From positions 296,719 to 360,718 of the forward strand of contig PKQS01000008.1 in the NCBI GenBank assembly GCA_017577945.1: 64,000 nt of DNA, read 5' to 3'. Origin of the DNA: Bacillota bacterium. GTDB lineage: Bacteria; Bacillota; Limnochordia; Limnochordales; ZCTH02-B6. Position numbers and translations under genes: made by a program. Positions 1 through 8,567 of this stretch are shown here, one piece after another (the first letter of the stretch is position 1; each line of letters opens with the position of its first letter). Below the pieces are notes generated by a model. That model saw nothing but the letters and a program-made list of their open reading frames with translations, ran no database searches and was not told where the DNA came from.

Positions 1-966
1 CAGCAGCCGGTACGCTTCCTGCACGTCGGGAGGCGTGTAGTGGAACGAGCCCAGGAGCGTCACCTCGTCGTAGTGGATGCGTTTCGCGCTGAAGGAGACC
101 CTCGTGTCCCCGGCGAGGCCGCCGAACAGCAGCGCCTTGCCGCCCGGGCGCACCAGCGCCGGTGCCTGCTCCCAAACCTCCGGCCGGCCCGTGCATTCGA
201 TGACGACGTCGGGCTCGGCCAGCCCGGCTCGCCGCAGCGCCTCGACGGCCTCCGGTACGTGGCCTTGCACGACGTGATGGGCGCCCAGCTGCTGGGCGAG
301 CCGCAGGCCCGCCTCGCGCCCGCCGACGACGGTAATGCTGGGCACACCCAGCGCGCCGGCTACGGCGACGTGCAGCAAACCGATGGCCCCCACGCCGAGG
401 ATGAGGACGCTGTCGATGCCGCCGCGGCGGGCGATCGCGCCGTCGCGCGCGCCCGTGCCGCCGACCAGCGGTTCGCCTGCCGGCAGCGCCCCCAAGCGGC
501 GCCAGCCGCGCAGCACGCACGCCAGCGGCTCCAGCAGCGCCGCTTCCGCGAAGGACAGATGCTCGGGCTTGCGGAAGACGTGCTGCTCCACGATGGGCCG
601 CGGCAGCAGCAGATAGTCGGCGTACGCGCCCATGGCGACGCGATCGAACATCGTCTCGCAGTGATTGTACAGCCCCCGCCGGCAGGCGCTGCATTCGCGG
701 CACGGCGCCGTGGGAACCCACATGATCGCGTCCCCGGGCGAGAACGCCTCGACGCCCGGGCCTACCGCCGCCACAAGGCCCGCCGCCTCGTGGCCCAGCG
801 GCCCCGGCACTTTCAGCTTCGCATGCCCCCGGCGCAGCGTCTTCAGATCCGTCGCGCACGTGAGCGCGGTATGGATGCGGACCAGCAATTCGCCCGGGCC
901 CGGCTCGGGCACGGGCAGCTCCCGGAAGACGAGCGAGCCCACTCGCTCGACGTAGGCTTGCTTCAT
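1..966 (-). CDS. Zinc-dependent alcohol dehydrogenase (MDR family), 3' end cut off
   Basis: The first 322 residues of a medium-chain dehydrogenase are encoded here and the gene runs off the left edge of the window. Visible are the catalytic-zinc Cys region (CATDLKT, about residue 38), the GHE motif, a four-cysteine structural zinc lobe (CRECSACRRGLYNHC) and a Rossmann Gly motif (GVGAIGLL). These features are shared by sorbitol, threonine and alcohol dehydrogenases, so the substrate is not decided. The ATG at 966 follows AAGGAG by 12 bases. It lies 28 bp behind the last gene of the ECF sigma operon and may be its distal member. Confidence 0.85.
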   Translation of the reverse strand, partial: MKQAYVERVGSLVFRELPVPEPGPGELLVRIHTALTCATDLKTLRRGHAKLKVPGPLGHEAAGLVAAVGPGVEAFSPGDAIMWVPTAPCRECSACRRGLYNHCETMFDRVAMGAYADYLLLPRPIVEQHVFRKPEHLSFAEAALLEPLACVLRGWRRLGALPAGEPLVGGTGARDGAIARRGGIDSVLILGVGAIGLLHVAVAGALGVPSITVVGGREAGLRLAQQLGAHHVVQGHVPEAVEALRRAGLAEPDVVIECTGRPEVWEQAPALVRPGGKALLFGGLAGDTRVSFSAKRIHYDEVTLLGSFHYTPPDVQEAYRLL

Positions 967-994
967 GAAACGACATCACTCCTTGGGCGAGACG

Positions 995-1678
995 TCACCT
1001 GACGACGAAGTAGAAGCGGGCCGCCGGCCGACCCTGCCAGTAGAGGATCAGCTCGTGCACGCCCGGCCGCTGGAAGCGGATGTTGCGCCACGTCCCTTCC
1101 AGCGTCTGCGTCCAGTTGTCTTCCTCGGCCCGCACGGTGGCGAAGCTGATGCGCTCCAGCTCGTTGCCGGCCGGGTCCAGCAGCGCCATGGCCAGCTGGT
1201 GGCTGCCACGGGGCAAGATGACTTGGGTCAACGTCTGGAAGGACACGGTGCCGCGCTCGAAGCCGACCAGGACGTCTTGCGCGATAAAGCCGCCGTCGGC
1301 CGTGCGCACGACGCGCGTCGTCAGCACGTGGTTGCTGACCAGCAGGCTCGCCTGCGCATGCACGGCGGGCGCGGCCAGCGGGCCCGTGGCCAGCGGCGTC
1401 AGCGCCTCCAGCAGCCAGCCGCCCGCGACGAGCAGCAAAGCCGCGGCTGCGGCGACGACGCTGCGCCGGGCCAGGCGTTTGCAGGAAGCGACGAGTGAAC
1501 GGATGAACGCCCGCGTGGATGAAGGAACGGACGAATGCACGGATGTACGTACGGATGGGCGCGCGGATGCACGTACGGATGCATGTGCGGACGTACGCAC
1601 GGATTCGTCGACGGGCCGCGAAATGACCGACGAGGGGCCCATGCGGTTGCGAAACGTTGGCGTGAGGACGGCTCTCAC
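995..1678 (-). CDS. Repeat-bearing membrane-anchored protein of the ECF sigma operon, function unknown
   Basis: A 227-residue protein not recognised as a known family. The GTG start at 1678 overlaps the stop of the anti-sigma gene as GTGA and follows GAAAGGAGG; this is better supported than the ATG at 1642, which has no ribosome site. Residues 26-61 are nine degenerate tetrapeptides of the form Ser-Val-Arg-x, followed by one hydrophobic segment (about 73-90) and an exported beta-rich domain of about 130 residues that ends FYFVVR. It is translationally coupled to the anti-sigma factor, so it probably belongs to the same envelope-sensing pathway. The basic Ser/Arg repeat would lie on the cytoplasmic side. 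Confidence 0.75.
   Translation of the reverse strand: MRAVLTPTFRNRMGPSSVISRPVDESVRTSAHASVRASARPSVRTSVHSSVPSSTRAFIRSLVASCKRLARRSVVAAAAALLLVAGGWLLEALTPLATGPLAAPAVHAQASLLVSNHVLTTRVVRTADGGFIAQDVLVGFERGTVSFQTLTQVILPRGSHQLAMALLDPAGNELERISFATVRAEEDNWTQTLEGTWRNIRFQRPGVHELILYWQGRPAARFYFVVR
1496..1603 (-). repeat. 12-bp tandem repeat encoding SVRx tetrapeptides
   Basis: About nine imperfect 12-bp units (plus-strand core CGGATGCACGTA) lie in frame inside the third gene of the sigma operon. They encode SVRT, SAHA, SVRA, SARP, SVRT, SVHS, SVPS, STRA and FIRS. Copy number at such repeats can vary by slippage without breaking the frame. Confidence 0.8.
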
Positions 1679-2367
1679 GGGATCAAGAAACCTCCTTTCA
1701 GCTGCGCGGGCGGGTGGGTGACCGGGGCGCCGGAAACGGCGGAGGCGCTGGCAACGCCAAGCGTGGCGCGAATCGGGGCGCCCGAGGGCGATTCGGGCTC
1801 CCCAGGCACCGAAAGTGCCGAAAGCGCGCCGGCCGCCGGCACGACGGCTGCGTCGCCCGTGGCCGCCGCGGCGACGCCGCGTGTCGTCAGGCCCGACGCG
1901 CTTGCGAAGTTCACGTCCGAAAGCGCCAAGATGGTGCCTCCCGGCCACGACCGGCCGACGGAGCCTTCGCCGCCCGCCGGCCCGCCTCCGGGCAGCGAGG
2001 GCAAGAATGGCTGGCCGCCGAGCAGGATCGCCAGCAGCAACACAGCTGCGGCGGCCGCCCAGGCCGGGCGCAGCGGGCGCGGCCGCGCCCGCGACGACGC
2101 TGCCGCCGCCTTTTCCCGCGCCGCTTGCGCCAGTACGCTGTCCACGAACGCCGCCCGGACGGGCTCTCGCAGTCCTGGGTCGGCCGCGGCGGCTCGCACT
2201 TGCGCCGACAGCCGCCAGTACGCGTCGAGATCCGCCCGGCACGCCGCGCACATGGCCGCGTGCTCCAGCAAACGAGCGCCCAGCGGGTCGCCGGGGCCGC
2301 CGACGACCAGCGCGGCCCATTCGTCTTCCGAAAATCGTCCGCATCCCAGCGGCCGCCGCTCAGCCAT
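1675..2367 (-). CDS. Zinc-finger anti-sigma factor, single transmembrane segment
   Basis: A 230-residue protein with an N-terminal zinc-binding anti-sigma motif His36-x3-Cys40-x2-Cys43 (HAAMCAAC), one transmembrane helix at about 101-118, and an exported Gly/Ala/Pro-rich tail. The family binds its partner sigma factor in the cytoplasm and releases it on an envelope signal. The start at 2367 overlaps the end of the sigma gene by 8 bp, which is typical of sigma/anti-sigma pairs; the open frame reaches further upstream but would then run deep into the sigma gene. Confidence 0.88.
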   Translation of the reverse strand: MAERRPLGCGRFSEDEWAALVVGGPGDPLGARLLEHAAMCAACRADLDAYWRLSAQVRAAAADPGLREPVRAAFVDSVLAQAAREKAAAASSRARPRPLRPAWAAAAAVLLLAILLGGQPFLPSLPGGGPAGGEGSVGRSWPGGTILALSDVNFASASGLTTRGVAAAATGDAAVVPAAGALSALSVPGEPESPSGAPIRATLGVASASAVSGAPVTHPPAQLKGGFLIP

Positions 2368-3139
2368 GGCCCATCCTCCCTTGAGCTTTCGGCGGTTCGG
2401 CGGAGCGCTCCTGCATATAAGCCCGCAGCTTGCGCAAACCGTCAAAAATGCGCTTCTTTACTGTACCAACCTGCACGCCCGTAACTTCGGCGATACGCTC
2501 CTGCCGCCAGCCCAGCCCGTGAAACAGCAGCACCGCCTGCCTTTGCTCCGGCGTCAGCGGCGCCTTCGCCAGCGCCTCCCGCAGCAGCTCCCGCTCCCAC
2601 GCCTCCGCCACTTGCTCGTCGGGCGAAGGCCAGCCTTCCGGCCAGCGCGCGCCCAATCCGCCGCCCGGCGGCCAGTTGCTTCCGAGGGCGCCGTCTACGG
2701 CGCTGCCCGCCCAAAGCTCGCCCGGCGCCGCCGCCGACGCTTCCTCCCACACGTGCCGGCGCCGCCTCTCCCGCCAGCGGTCCCGCAGCAGCGTGCGCAT
2801 CTCGTTGCGGGCGATGGCGTACAGCCACGTGCCGAACTGCACCCGCTGTCCCAGCGGCCCGCGGCCGCGAAAGGTTGCGAGTTTCGCCGCCATGCGGCAG
2901 CACGCCGCGTGGGTGATGGCCCAGGCGTCGTCCTGCATCCGCTCGTACAGGTCCGGTCCCCCGGCGTGCAGGACGTCGGTCAGGTAGCTGCCCCGCGCGT
3001 GGCGCTCGCACAGCATGGCCAAGACGTTGGGAAAGAGGAACTCCATGGCCCAGGCGATAAGCTGCCGCAGCGCTTCCTCATCGCCCGCCCTGGCCGCCTC
3101 CACCAGCTGGTTGACGTGTGCCGCTTCGCGTTGATCCAC
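2360..3139 (-). CDS. ECF-type RNA polymerase sigma factor
   Basis: A 259-residue sigma-70 family protein. Region 2 is at about residues 30-115 and ends TWLYAIARNEMRTLLRDR; region 4 (TPEQRQAVLLFHGLGW ... GVQVGTVKKRIFDGL) is at about 195-240. The GTG start at 3139 has GGAGG six bases upstream. It is longer than a typical 170-200 residue ECF sigma because of an acidic Gly/Trp-rich linker between regions 2 and 4. It heads a three-gene overlapping operon with its anti-sigma factor and an unknown membrane protein. Confidence 0.9.
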   Translation of the reverse strand: MDQREAAHVNQLVEAARAGDEEALRQLIAWAMEFLFPNVLAMLCERHARGSYLTDVLHAGGPDLYERMQDDAWAITHAACCRMAAKLATFRGRGPLGQRVQFGTWLYAIARNEMRTLLRDRWRERRRRHVWEEASAAAPGELWAGSAVDGALGSNWPPGGGLGARWPEGWPSPDEQVAEAWERELLREALAKAPLTPEQRQAVLLFHGLGWRQERIAEVTGVQVGTVKKRIFDGLRKLRAYMQERSAEPPKAQGRMGHG

Positions 3140-3361
3140 GGCCGTCCTCCAACCTATAAGAAACCCGTGCCGGCTCGCAGGTTACCGGCGTGGCCGCCGA
3201 CCGGCTCCGAAGCGGACCCGCGGGGGCAGGACGGGAGGGCCTCGCGCCGGACGCGCTGGCCTTTCGGCGCGGTGGCTTCTTTCTTTTCCGCGCCTTGGTA
3301 ACCAACGGTCCGCTTGCAGCTTCCAACGTGGCGGAAACCGGAAGCGAAAGGGGAGTTTTCC

Positions 3362-4195
3362 ATGTTCAACGCCCGTTGGAGCGGCAAGCGCAATAAATTG
3401 TTCGGCTTCCATTGTACAGCAACGCGCCCGATCGCAACCCGCCCGGCCGGTGTCCGCCCGGCGAGGCCGGGGAAGGCCATGGCGGCTGCGCTGGCGTGGC
3501 TCACGGCGGCCGCCGTGCTGGCCGTTTTCGCCGCGGCGGCGCAGGCGCAGCCGTCCCGCACCTGGCGCGAGATGTTCGACCTGCAGCCCGGCGTGACGTA
3601 CACGTACACGCTGACCTATGAGTCTGACAGCCGTGGCGGGAGGCCGCCGTGGCTGTGGGTGACGCCGGACGGCTGGTCGTGGGACGGCTGGTCTTGGGAA
3701 GGCCCGGGCAGGGGCGGCCAGCGCGTCATCGCGGGACAGCTCAACCTGTACCGCACGGGCGGCGGCCGGGACGAAGTGCGCTTCTGGTTCGTGTTCGGCG
3801 ACGTGCGCGTCAACGGCAGCGCGCCGGTCGATCCGCAGGCGGTGGCGGGCGCCGTGCTGGTGGCGGCGCTGACGGGTCCCGACCCGCTGCCCGGCGAGGC
3901 CGTGCGTCTACTGGCGACGGCGTTCCACTGGACCTTGTGGCGCGACCTGTTCGCCCAGGCCACGTTCCGGGACGGCTTCGTGTGGGAGTCGCTGCAAAAC
4001 CCGGCCTACCGCTTCACCGCCCGGCAGCGCGGGTTTGCGCTGTACGAAGGCGAGGTTACTCGCGGCCGCGACGTGGTGCTGGAGCTGACCATCGACTTGA
4101 CCAAGCCGCTGCCGCTGGAGATCGTCGCCTACGACGGCCGCGACCGCTACGAAGCGGTGCTGGTGTCGTCGCCGGTTGCCGGCCCGCGGCGGTAA
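3362..4195 (+). CDS. Secreted protein of unknown function
   Basis: The ATG at 3362 follows AAAGGGGAG by six bases and gives 277 residues. An alternative ATG at 3479 would start directly at the signal peptide (MAAALAWLTAAAVLAVF, cleavage after AQAQ), so the first 39 residues may not be translated. The mature part is beta-rich with a Trp/Gly-rich stretch (PDGWSWDGWSWEGPGRGG). No family recognised. It is divergent from the sigma operon and 39 bp ahead of a lipoprotein protease gene, which suggests a shared extracytoplasmic role. Confidence 0.7.
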   Translation: MFNARWSGKRNKLFGFHCTATRPIATRPAGVRPARPGKAMAAALAWLTAAAVLAVFAAAAQAQPSRTWREMFDLQPGVTYTYTLTYESDSRGGRPPWLWVTPDGWSWDGWSWEGPGRGGQRVIAGQLNLYRTGGGRDEVRFWFVFGDVRVNGSAPVDPQAVAGAVLVAALTGPDPLPGEAVRLLATAFHWTLWRDLFAQATFRDGFVWESLQNPAYRFTARQRGFALYEGEVTRGRDVVLELTIDLTKPLPLEIVAYDGRDRYEAVLVSSPVAGPRR

Positions 4196-4234
4196 GCGGC
4201 CGGGCGGCGCGGGCGCGGAAAGGAGCGAAGCAGC

Positions 4235-5272
4235 ATGAGCTTTCGGCGACTGGCGGAACGCATGCGGAGACCGGGCTGGTGGAGGGCCCTGGCGCTCCTG
4301 GCATTGGCGCTGGCGGCGGCAGGCTGCCACTGGCTCGACGGCGGAGACCGGCCCGGCATGATTTACGGCAGAGCGCAGGCGGAAGTGGGTGGGGTGTTCC
4401 TGCCGCTTTCGGACGTGCGCGTCGCGGCGTCGGGCGCGACCAACGCGGTCACCCATACTCGCCGCGACGGCGGCTTCACCCTGGCCCGCCTCAACGAGGG
4501 CCCGCACACGGTGCAACTGCAGGCGCTGCACGGGACCTACCACCGTTCGGTCTTCGTGCACGGAAAGCACGAGCTGCCCTTCGTCGTCAAGCCAGCAGAC
4601 ATCTCCGCCGCCCTCTTCTTTGAACTGTCGGGACTGAAGCGGGTGGACGTGGACGACGACGGACGCTTGTTTTGGTACTACGGCGAGCTGGTGCGCTGGG
4701 AGAAGCCGCTCGTCTCGGTGTATATGGACTTGGCGACGGCGCCTCCGGAGGTGGACTGGCGCACGGTCGAAGAGTATTGGAAGGAATTAGAACGCTGGGA
4801 GGCGTACCTCGGTAACAAAGTCCGCTTCACGAAAGCCAACAGCCCCGAAAAGGCTGACATCTACGTACAGTGGGCGCCTCCGGATTCCATGTGGCCGCAG
4901 GTGGGGGTAGCCCGGCACACGGCCCGCTACGTGGACGGCTCCCTGAAGCGGGTTGACATCGAGATCGACGCGGCGTGGGCGCGTTACCCCGGCTTGTGGG
5001 CCCACGAGCTGGCGCACGCTATGGGCGTGATGCACGTATCTGACCCCAGTTCGGTCATGTACCCCATTCTCGCCGGTGATCAGCGCTCGACGCTGTCGCC
5101 GCGGGAGGTCGATCACGTGCGGCTCATGTACGACGTGCCGTCGGGTCAGCGGCTGGCTAGCGGGCTGCGGGTCGCGGCCGAGGGGTGGACGGAGCCGGAA
5201 GCCGTCGAAGAGGAGCGGCCCAGCGGCGTCCGCACGGGCGTCCTGCGGGTGGCGCCGGATTTGCGGCCGTAG
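4235..5272 (+). CDS. Lipoprotein metzincin-type zinc metalloprotease
   Basis: A 345-residue protein. A signal peptide with lipobox LALAAAGC predicts lipid anchoring. A carboxypeptidase-regulatory-like beta domain (about 42-125) precedes a matrixin-like catalytic domain with the metzincin site HELAHAMGVMH (His257, His261, His267) and the Met-turn SSVMYP shortly after. The family hydrolyses peptide bonds with a zinc held by the three histidines. It probably acts on the outer face of the membrane. The pairing of a beta-sandwich spacer with a small metzincin is less common in bacteria than free matrixins. Confidence 0.85.
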   Translation: MSFRRLAERMRRPGWWRALALLALALAAAGCHWLDGGDRPGMIYGRAQAEVGGVFLPLSDVRVAASGATNAVTHTRRDGGFTLARLNEGPHTVQLQALHGTYHRSVFVHGKHELPFVVKPADISAALFFELSGLKRVDVDDDGRLFWYYGELVRWEKPLVSVYMDLATAPPEVDWRTVEEYWKELERWEAYLGNKVRFTKANSPEKADIYVQWAPPDSMWPQVGVARHTARYVDGSLKRVDIEIDAAWARYPGLWAHELAHAMGVMHVSDPSSVMYPILAGDQRSTLSPREVDHVRLMYDVPSGQRLASGLRVAAEGWTEPEAVEEERPSGVRTGVLRVAPDLRP

Positions 5273-5350
5273 AAAATTTCTTCACGGGACGTTTGTCCCC
5301 GCCCTTTGTCCACACCGGCCGAACCGCTTGCACCTAGCGGGGGCGCGATG

Positions 5351-5363
5351 CCTCTGCTAGAGT
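5351..5363 (+). promoter_or_regulatory. Candidate extended -10 promoter for pntAA
   Basis: CCTCTGCTAGAGT contains a TGn-TAGAGT extended -10, 50 bp before the pntAA start. No good -35 is seen at the usual distance. Almost the same 13-mer occurs at 8471-8483 ahead of the MFS gene. Confidence 0.35.
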
Positions 5364-5412
5364 ATTAATAACCGGAAACGCGTATAGTTTTACAGAACAG
5401 GCGGGAGCGCAT

Positions 5413-6567
5413 ATGAGAATCGCCGTGGCAAAAGAAATCGTCAAAGGAGAGCGCCGGGTGGCGCTGGTGCCGGACGGCGTCGCGAAGCTGAAAGCCGCGG
5501 GATTCACCGTGGCGGTGCAGAAAGGCGCGGGCGAAGCGGCCTTCTTCAGCGACGCGGACTATGAAAAGGCCGGCGCGGAGTTGGTCGAGGACAAGCGGAA
5601 GCTGTGGGGCGAGGCCGACATCGTCCTGAAAGTGCAGCGCCCGGTCATGGATGAAGAGTTGGGCGTGCACGAGGTGGAGCTGCCCAAAGAAGGCGGCGTG
5701 CTGGTCGGCATGCTGAACACGCTCTACGAGCCGCAGATCGCCAAGCGGCTCGCGGAGCGCAACGTGACGGGCATCGGCTTGGAGGCCATTCCCCGCATCG
5801 CGCGGGCGCAGAGCATGGACGTTCTCTCCTCGATGGCGTCCATCGCCGGCTACCGGGCGACCATCATCGCAGCGTACCACCTGTCCCGGTACATGCCGCT
5901 GCTCATCACCGCGGCGGGCACGGTGGCGCCGGCCAGGGGCCTCATCCTCGGCGCGGGCGTCGCGGGCTTGCAGGCCATCGCGACGGCGCGGCGGCTGGGC
6001 GCGGTGCTGGAGGCGTTCGACGTGCGGCCGCAGGTGAAGGAAGAAGTCCAGAGCCTGGGCGCGACGTTCGTTGAAGTCGACTACGGCGTCGACACCGTGG
6101 CCGAGGGCGGCTACGCCAAGGAGCTGCCGCCGGACGCGCTGGAGCGGCAGCGGGCGGCCATTCACGAGCGCATCCGCGGCGTGGACTTCGTCATTTCCAC
6201 CGCGGCGGTTCCGGGCAAGCGGGCGCCGCTGCTCATCACGAAAGAGATGGTCCGGGACATGAAGCCGGGCTCGGTCATCGTGGACATCGCCGCGGAGACG
6301 GGCGGCAACTGCGAGCTGACCAAGCCGGGCGAGACGGTGGTCGTGAACGGCGTCACCATCATCGGTGCGGTGAATCTGCCCAGCGACATGGCGACGGTAG
6401 CGAGCCAGTTCTTCTCTCGCAACGTCACCAACCTGCTGCTGCACATGACGAAGGACGGCCGGCTGACGTTCGACTTCAACGACACCATCACGGCGGGCGT
6501 CGTCATCACCCACGCCGGCGAGGTGCGCCACGAGCCGACGAAAGCGCTGCTGTCGAAGAAGGAGTGA
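5413..6567 (+). CDS. pntAA: NAD(P) transhydrogenase alpha subunit, part 1 (soluble NAD-binding domain)
   Basis: A 384-residue homologue of the dI domain of proton-translocating transhydrogenase and of alanine dehydrogenase. The N-terminal signature MRIAVAKEIVKGERRVALVP and the Rossmann motif GAGVAGLQAIATARRLGA are present. It binds NAD(H) in the cytoplasm. The alpha subunit is split in two, as in Rhodospirillum rubrum and many non-enteric bacteria, and the three genes follow in the normal order AA-AB-B with 6-bp spacing and a 4-bp overlap. The complex couples hydride transfer from NADH to NADP+ with proton entry. Confidence 0.95.
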   Translation: MRIAVAKEIVKGERRVALVPDGVAKLKAAGFTVAVQKGAGEAAFFSDADYEKAGAELVEDKRKLWGEADIVLKVQRPVMDEELGVHEVELPKEGGVLVGMLNTLYEPQIAKRLAERNVTGIGLEAIPRIARAQSMDVLSSMASIAGYRATIIAAYHLSRYMPLLITAAGTVAPARGLILGAGVAGLQAIATARRLGAVLEAFDVRPQVKEEVQSLGATFVEVDYGVDTVAEGGYAKELPPDALERQRAAIHERIRGVDFVISTAAVPGKRAPLLITKEMVRDMKPGSVIVDIAAETGGNCELTKPGETVVVNGVTIIGAVNLPSDMATVASQFFSRNVTNLLLHMTKDGRLTFDFNDTITAGVVITHAGEVRHEPTKALLSKKE

Positions 6568-6573
6568 GCCTGC

Positions 6574-6870
6574 ATGGGAGAAGAGCTGGTCATCGCAATC
6601 TACTTGCTCGTTCTGGCCGCAATTGCGGGCTATGAGGTCATTACGAAAGTGCCCCCGATTTTGCACACGCCGCTCATGTCGGGCACCAACGCCATTTCGG
6701 GCGTCGTCGTCATCGGCGCGTTGCTGGTGACGTTGTCCAATGAGCCGGGCCTCCTGCAAGGTCTGGGGTTCTTGGCCATCATCCTGGCTACTATCAACGT
6801 CGTCGGCGGCTTTTTGGTCACCGACCGGATGCTGGGCATGTTCAAGCGGCGGGAAGGTGACAAGCGGTGA
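6574..6870 (+). CDS. pntAB: NAD(P) transhydrogenase alpha subunit, part 2 (membrane)
   Basis: A 98-residue membrane protein with three hydrophobic helices and the conserved loop PPILHTPLMSGTNAISG. It is the alpha-side portion of the proton channel domain dII. The end overlaps the pntB start by 4 bp (GTGA). Confidence 0.94.
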   Translation: MGEELVIAIYLLVLAAIAGYEVITKVPPILHTPLMSGTNAISGVVVIGALLVTLSNEPGLLQGLGFLAIILATINVVGGFLVTDRMLGMFKRREGDKR

Positions 6871-8252
6871 TAAGTGAAGTCATTTGGGTCGAGGCCATAT
6901 ACATCGTCGCGGCGGTACTGTTCTTGCTCGGCATCAAGCGGCTCGGGTCGCCGGCGACGGCTCGGTCGGGCAACATCATGGCGGCCATCGGCGCTTTGCT
7001 GGCCATCGGTTCGACGTTCTTCTACGCGGGCAACCTGAACTACGTAGTGATCGTCCTGGCGCTGGCCATCGGTTCCCTCATCGGCGCGGTGTGGGCGTAC
7101 AAGGTCCCGATGACCGCCATGCCGCAGACGGTCGCGCTGTTTAACGGCTTCGGCGGCGGCGCTTCGGCGCTCATCGCGATCGCCGAGTACTTGCGCGTGC
7201 GCATGGCGGGCCTTCCGTTTGACCCGTACAGCGCCCTGAGCATCGGGTTCGGCGGCGCGGTCGGCGCGTTGACGTTTTCGGGCAGCGTCATCGCGTTCGC
7301 CAAGCTGCAGGAACTGATGGACGGCCGGCCCACCGTCTATAAGTACCAGAACGAGACCAACATGATCATGATGGCGGCCACGGTCATTCTGTGGATCGCC
7401 ATGGCGTTCTATCCGAGCCCGTGGGTGTTCACGCTGGTGATGCTGCTGCCGTTTATCGTGGGCGTCACGGGGGTTATCCGCATCGGCGGCGCGGACATGC
7501 CGGTCGTCATTTCGCTCCTGAACTCGTTCTCCGGCGTGGCCATGGCCGGCGCGGGCTTCATCATCCACAACAGCATCCTGATCGTGGCGGGCGCCACGGT
7601 CGGCGCTTCGGGTCTCATCCTGACGGAGATTATGGCGCGGGCCATGAACCGGACGCTGGGCAACATCTTGTTCAGCGCCTTCGGCTCCGAAGTGGCTGCA
7701 GTGGGCCAGGCGCAGGAGAAGGCGGTCCGGTCCGTCACCCCCGAGGAAGCAGCCATGGTGCTGGCCTATGCCCAATCGGTCATCGTGGTGCCGGGTTACG
7801 GCTTGGCGGTGGCGCAGGCGCAGCATGATTTGGCGGAGCTGGGTGCGCTGCTGGAGAAGCGCGGCATCTCGGTCAAGTACGCCATTCACCCGGTGGCGGG
7901 CCGCATGCCGGGCCACATGAACGTGCTGCTGGCCGAGGCCAACGTGCCGTACGACAAGCTGTACGATCTCGATGAGATCAACCACGAGTTCGAGCGCACC
8001 GACGTCGTCATCGTCATCGGCGCCAACGACGTGGTGAACCCGGACGCGCGCACGAATCCGGACAGCCCGCTGTACGGCATGCCGATTCTGGATGCGGACA
8101 AAGCCAAGAGCGTGCTGGTCCTCAAGCGCAGCATGAATCCGGGCTTCTCCGGCGTCGACAACCCGCTGTTCTACCTGGAGAAGACGATGATGCTCTTTGG
8201 CGACGCCAAGAAGTCGGTCGTCGCGCTGGTGAACGAGATCAAGAACTTGTAA
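6867..8252 (+). CDS. pntB: NAD(P) transhydrogenase beta subunit
   Basis: A 461-residue protein: about eight N-terminal membrane helices (residues 1-260, including MPQTVALFNGFGGGAS and the proton-channel region) followed by the NADP-binding dIII domain with the fingerprint GYGLAVAQAQ and the loop KRSMNPGFSGVDNPLF. The length matches the family. The start is GTG (ATAAGTGAAG context) inside the end of pntAB. A strong terminator follows at 8371. Confidence 0.95.
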   Translation: MISEVIWVEAIYIVAAVLFLLGIKRLGSPATARSGNIMAAIGALLAIGSTFFYAGNLNYVVIVLALAIGSLIGAVWAYKVPMTAMPQTVALFNGFGGGASALIAIAEYLRVRMAGLPFDPYSALSIGFGGAVGALTFSGSVIAFAKLQELMDGRPTVYKYQNETNMIMMAATVILWIAMAFYPSPWVFTLVMLLPFIVGVTGVIRIGGADMPVVISLLNSFSGVAMAGAGFIIHNSILIVAGATVGASGLILTEIMARAMNRTLGNILFSAFGSEVAAVGQAQEKAVRSVTPEEAAMVLAYAQSVIVVPGYGLAVAQAQHDLAELGALLEKRGISVKYAIHPVAGRMPGHMNVLLAEANVPYDKLYDLDEINHEFERTDVVIVIGANDVVNPDARTNPDSPLYGMPILDADKAKSVLVLKRSMNPGFSGVDNPLFYLEKTMMLFGDAKKSVVALVNEIKNL

Positions 8253-8370
8253 CGGTAAGCCGTACGCCGGCCGCGGGCGGCGGCGGGCGGGACGCGGCGG
8301 GAGAGCCGCGCCGGTCGGCAAGCCGCGGGGAAGCGGCATGGCGGCGCGGCGAGCGAAAAGGCATAAAGGG

Positions 8371-8402
8371 GCAGGCTCCGCGCCGCGGAGCCTGCTCTTT
8401 TG
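8371..8402 (+). terminator. Rho-independent terminator of the pnt operon
   Basis: A 10-bp perfect stem GCAGGCTCCG / CGGAGCCTGC around a 5-base loop, followed by TCTTTTG. Confidence 0.85.
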
Positions 8403-8470
8403 CTGTGCCGGATCTGAGCATCGGGTCTCATTGTTGGACGTATCGCTGTTGACGCGCCAATTTGACATTT

Positions 8471-8483
8471 CCTCTGCTAAAAT
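8471..8483 (+). promoter_or_regulatory. Candidate extended -10 promoter for the MFS gene
   Basis: CCTCTGCTAAAAT gives TGC-TAAAAT, 85 bp ahead of the MFS start. It matches the pntAA element at 5351-5363 in 11 of 13 positions. Confidence 0.4.
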
Positions 8484-8567
8484 GAAGCTAACCGCATATC
8501 CCGTGCGGCGACGCGCTTTTCGACGGCTTCCCGGAATTCTCGGCACGACGTAAGGCGGGCAATACCC

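Larger units (their letters stand above)
8253..8567 (+). other. Intergenic region between pntB and the MFS gene
   Basis: 315 bp without a credible gene. It holds the pnt terminator hairpin (8371-8402) and a candidate extended -10 at 8471-8483. TTGACA is present at 8462 but lies only 10 bases from that -10, so it does not form a standard pair with it. Confidence 0.6.

Noticed and set aside
1535..3301. A 588-residue plus-strand frame opposite the sigma operon
   Set aside because: Crosses three genes of an overlapping operon on the other strand; composition is that of a shadow.
5365..6759. A 464-residue minus-strand frame opposite pntAA
   Set aside because: His/Arg-rich antisense shadow of a certain gene.
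8462..8500. A consensus TTGACA promoter before the MFS gene
   Set aside because: TTGACA at 8462 has no -10 at 16-18 bases; the nearby TAAAAT is only 10 bases away.
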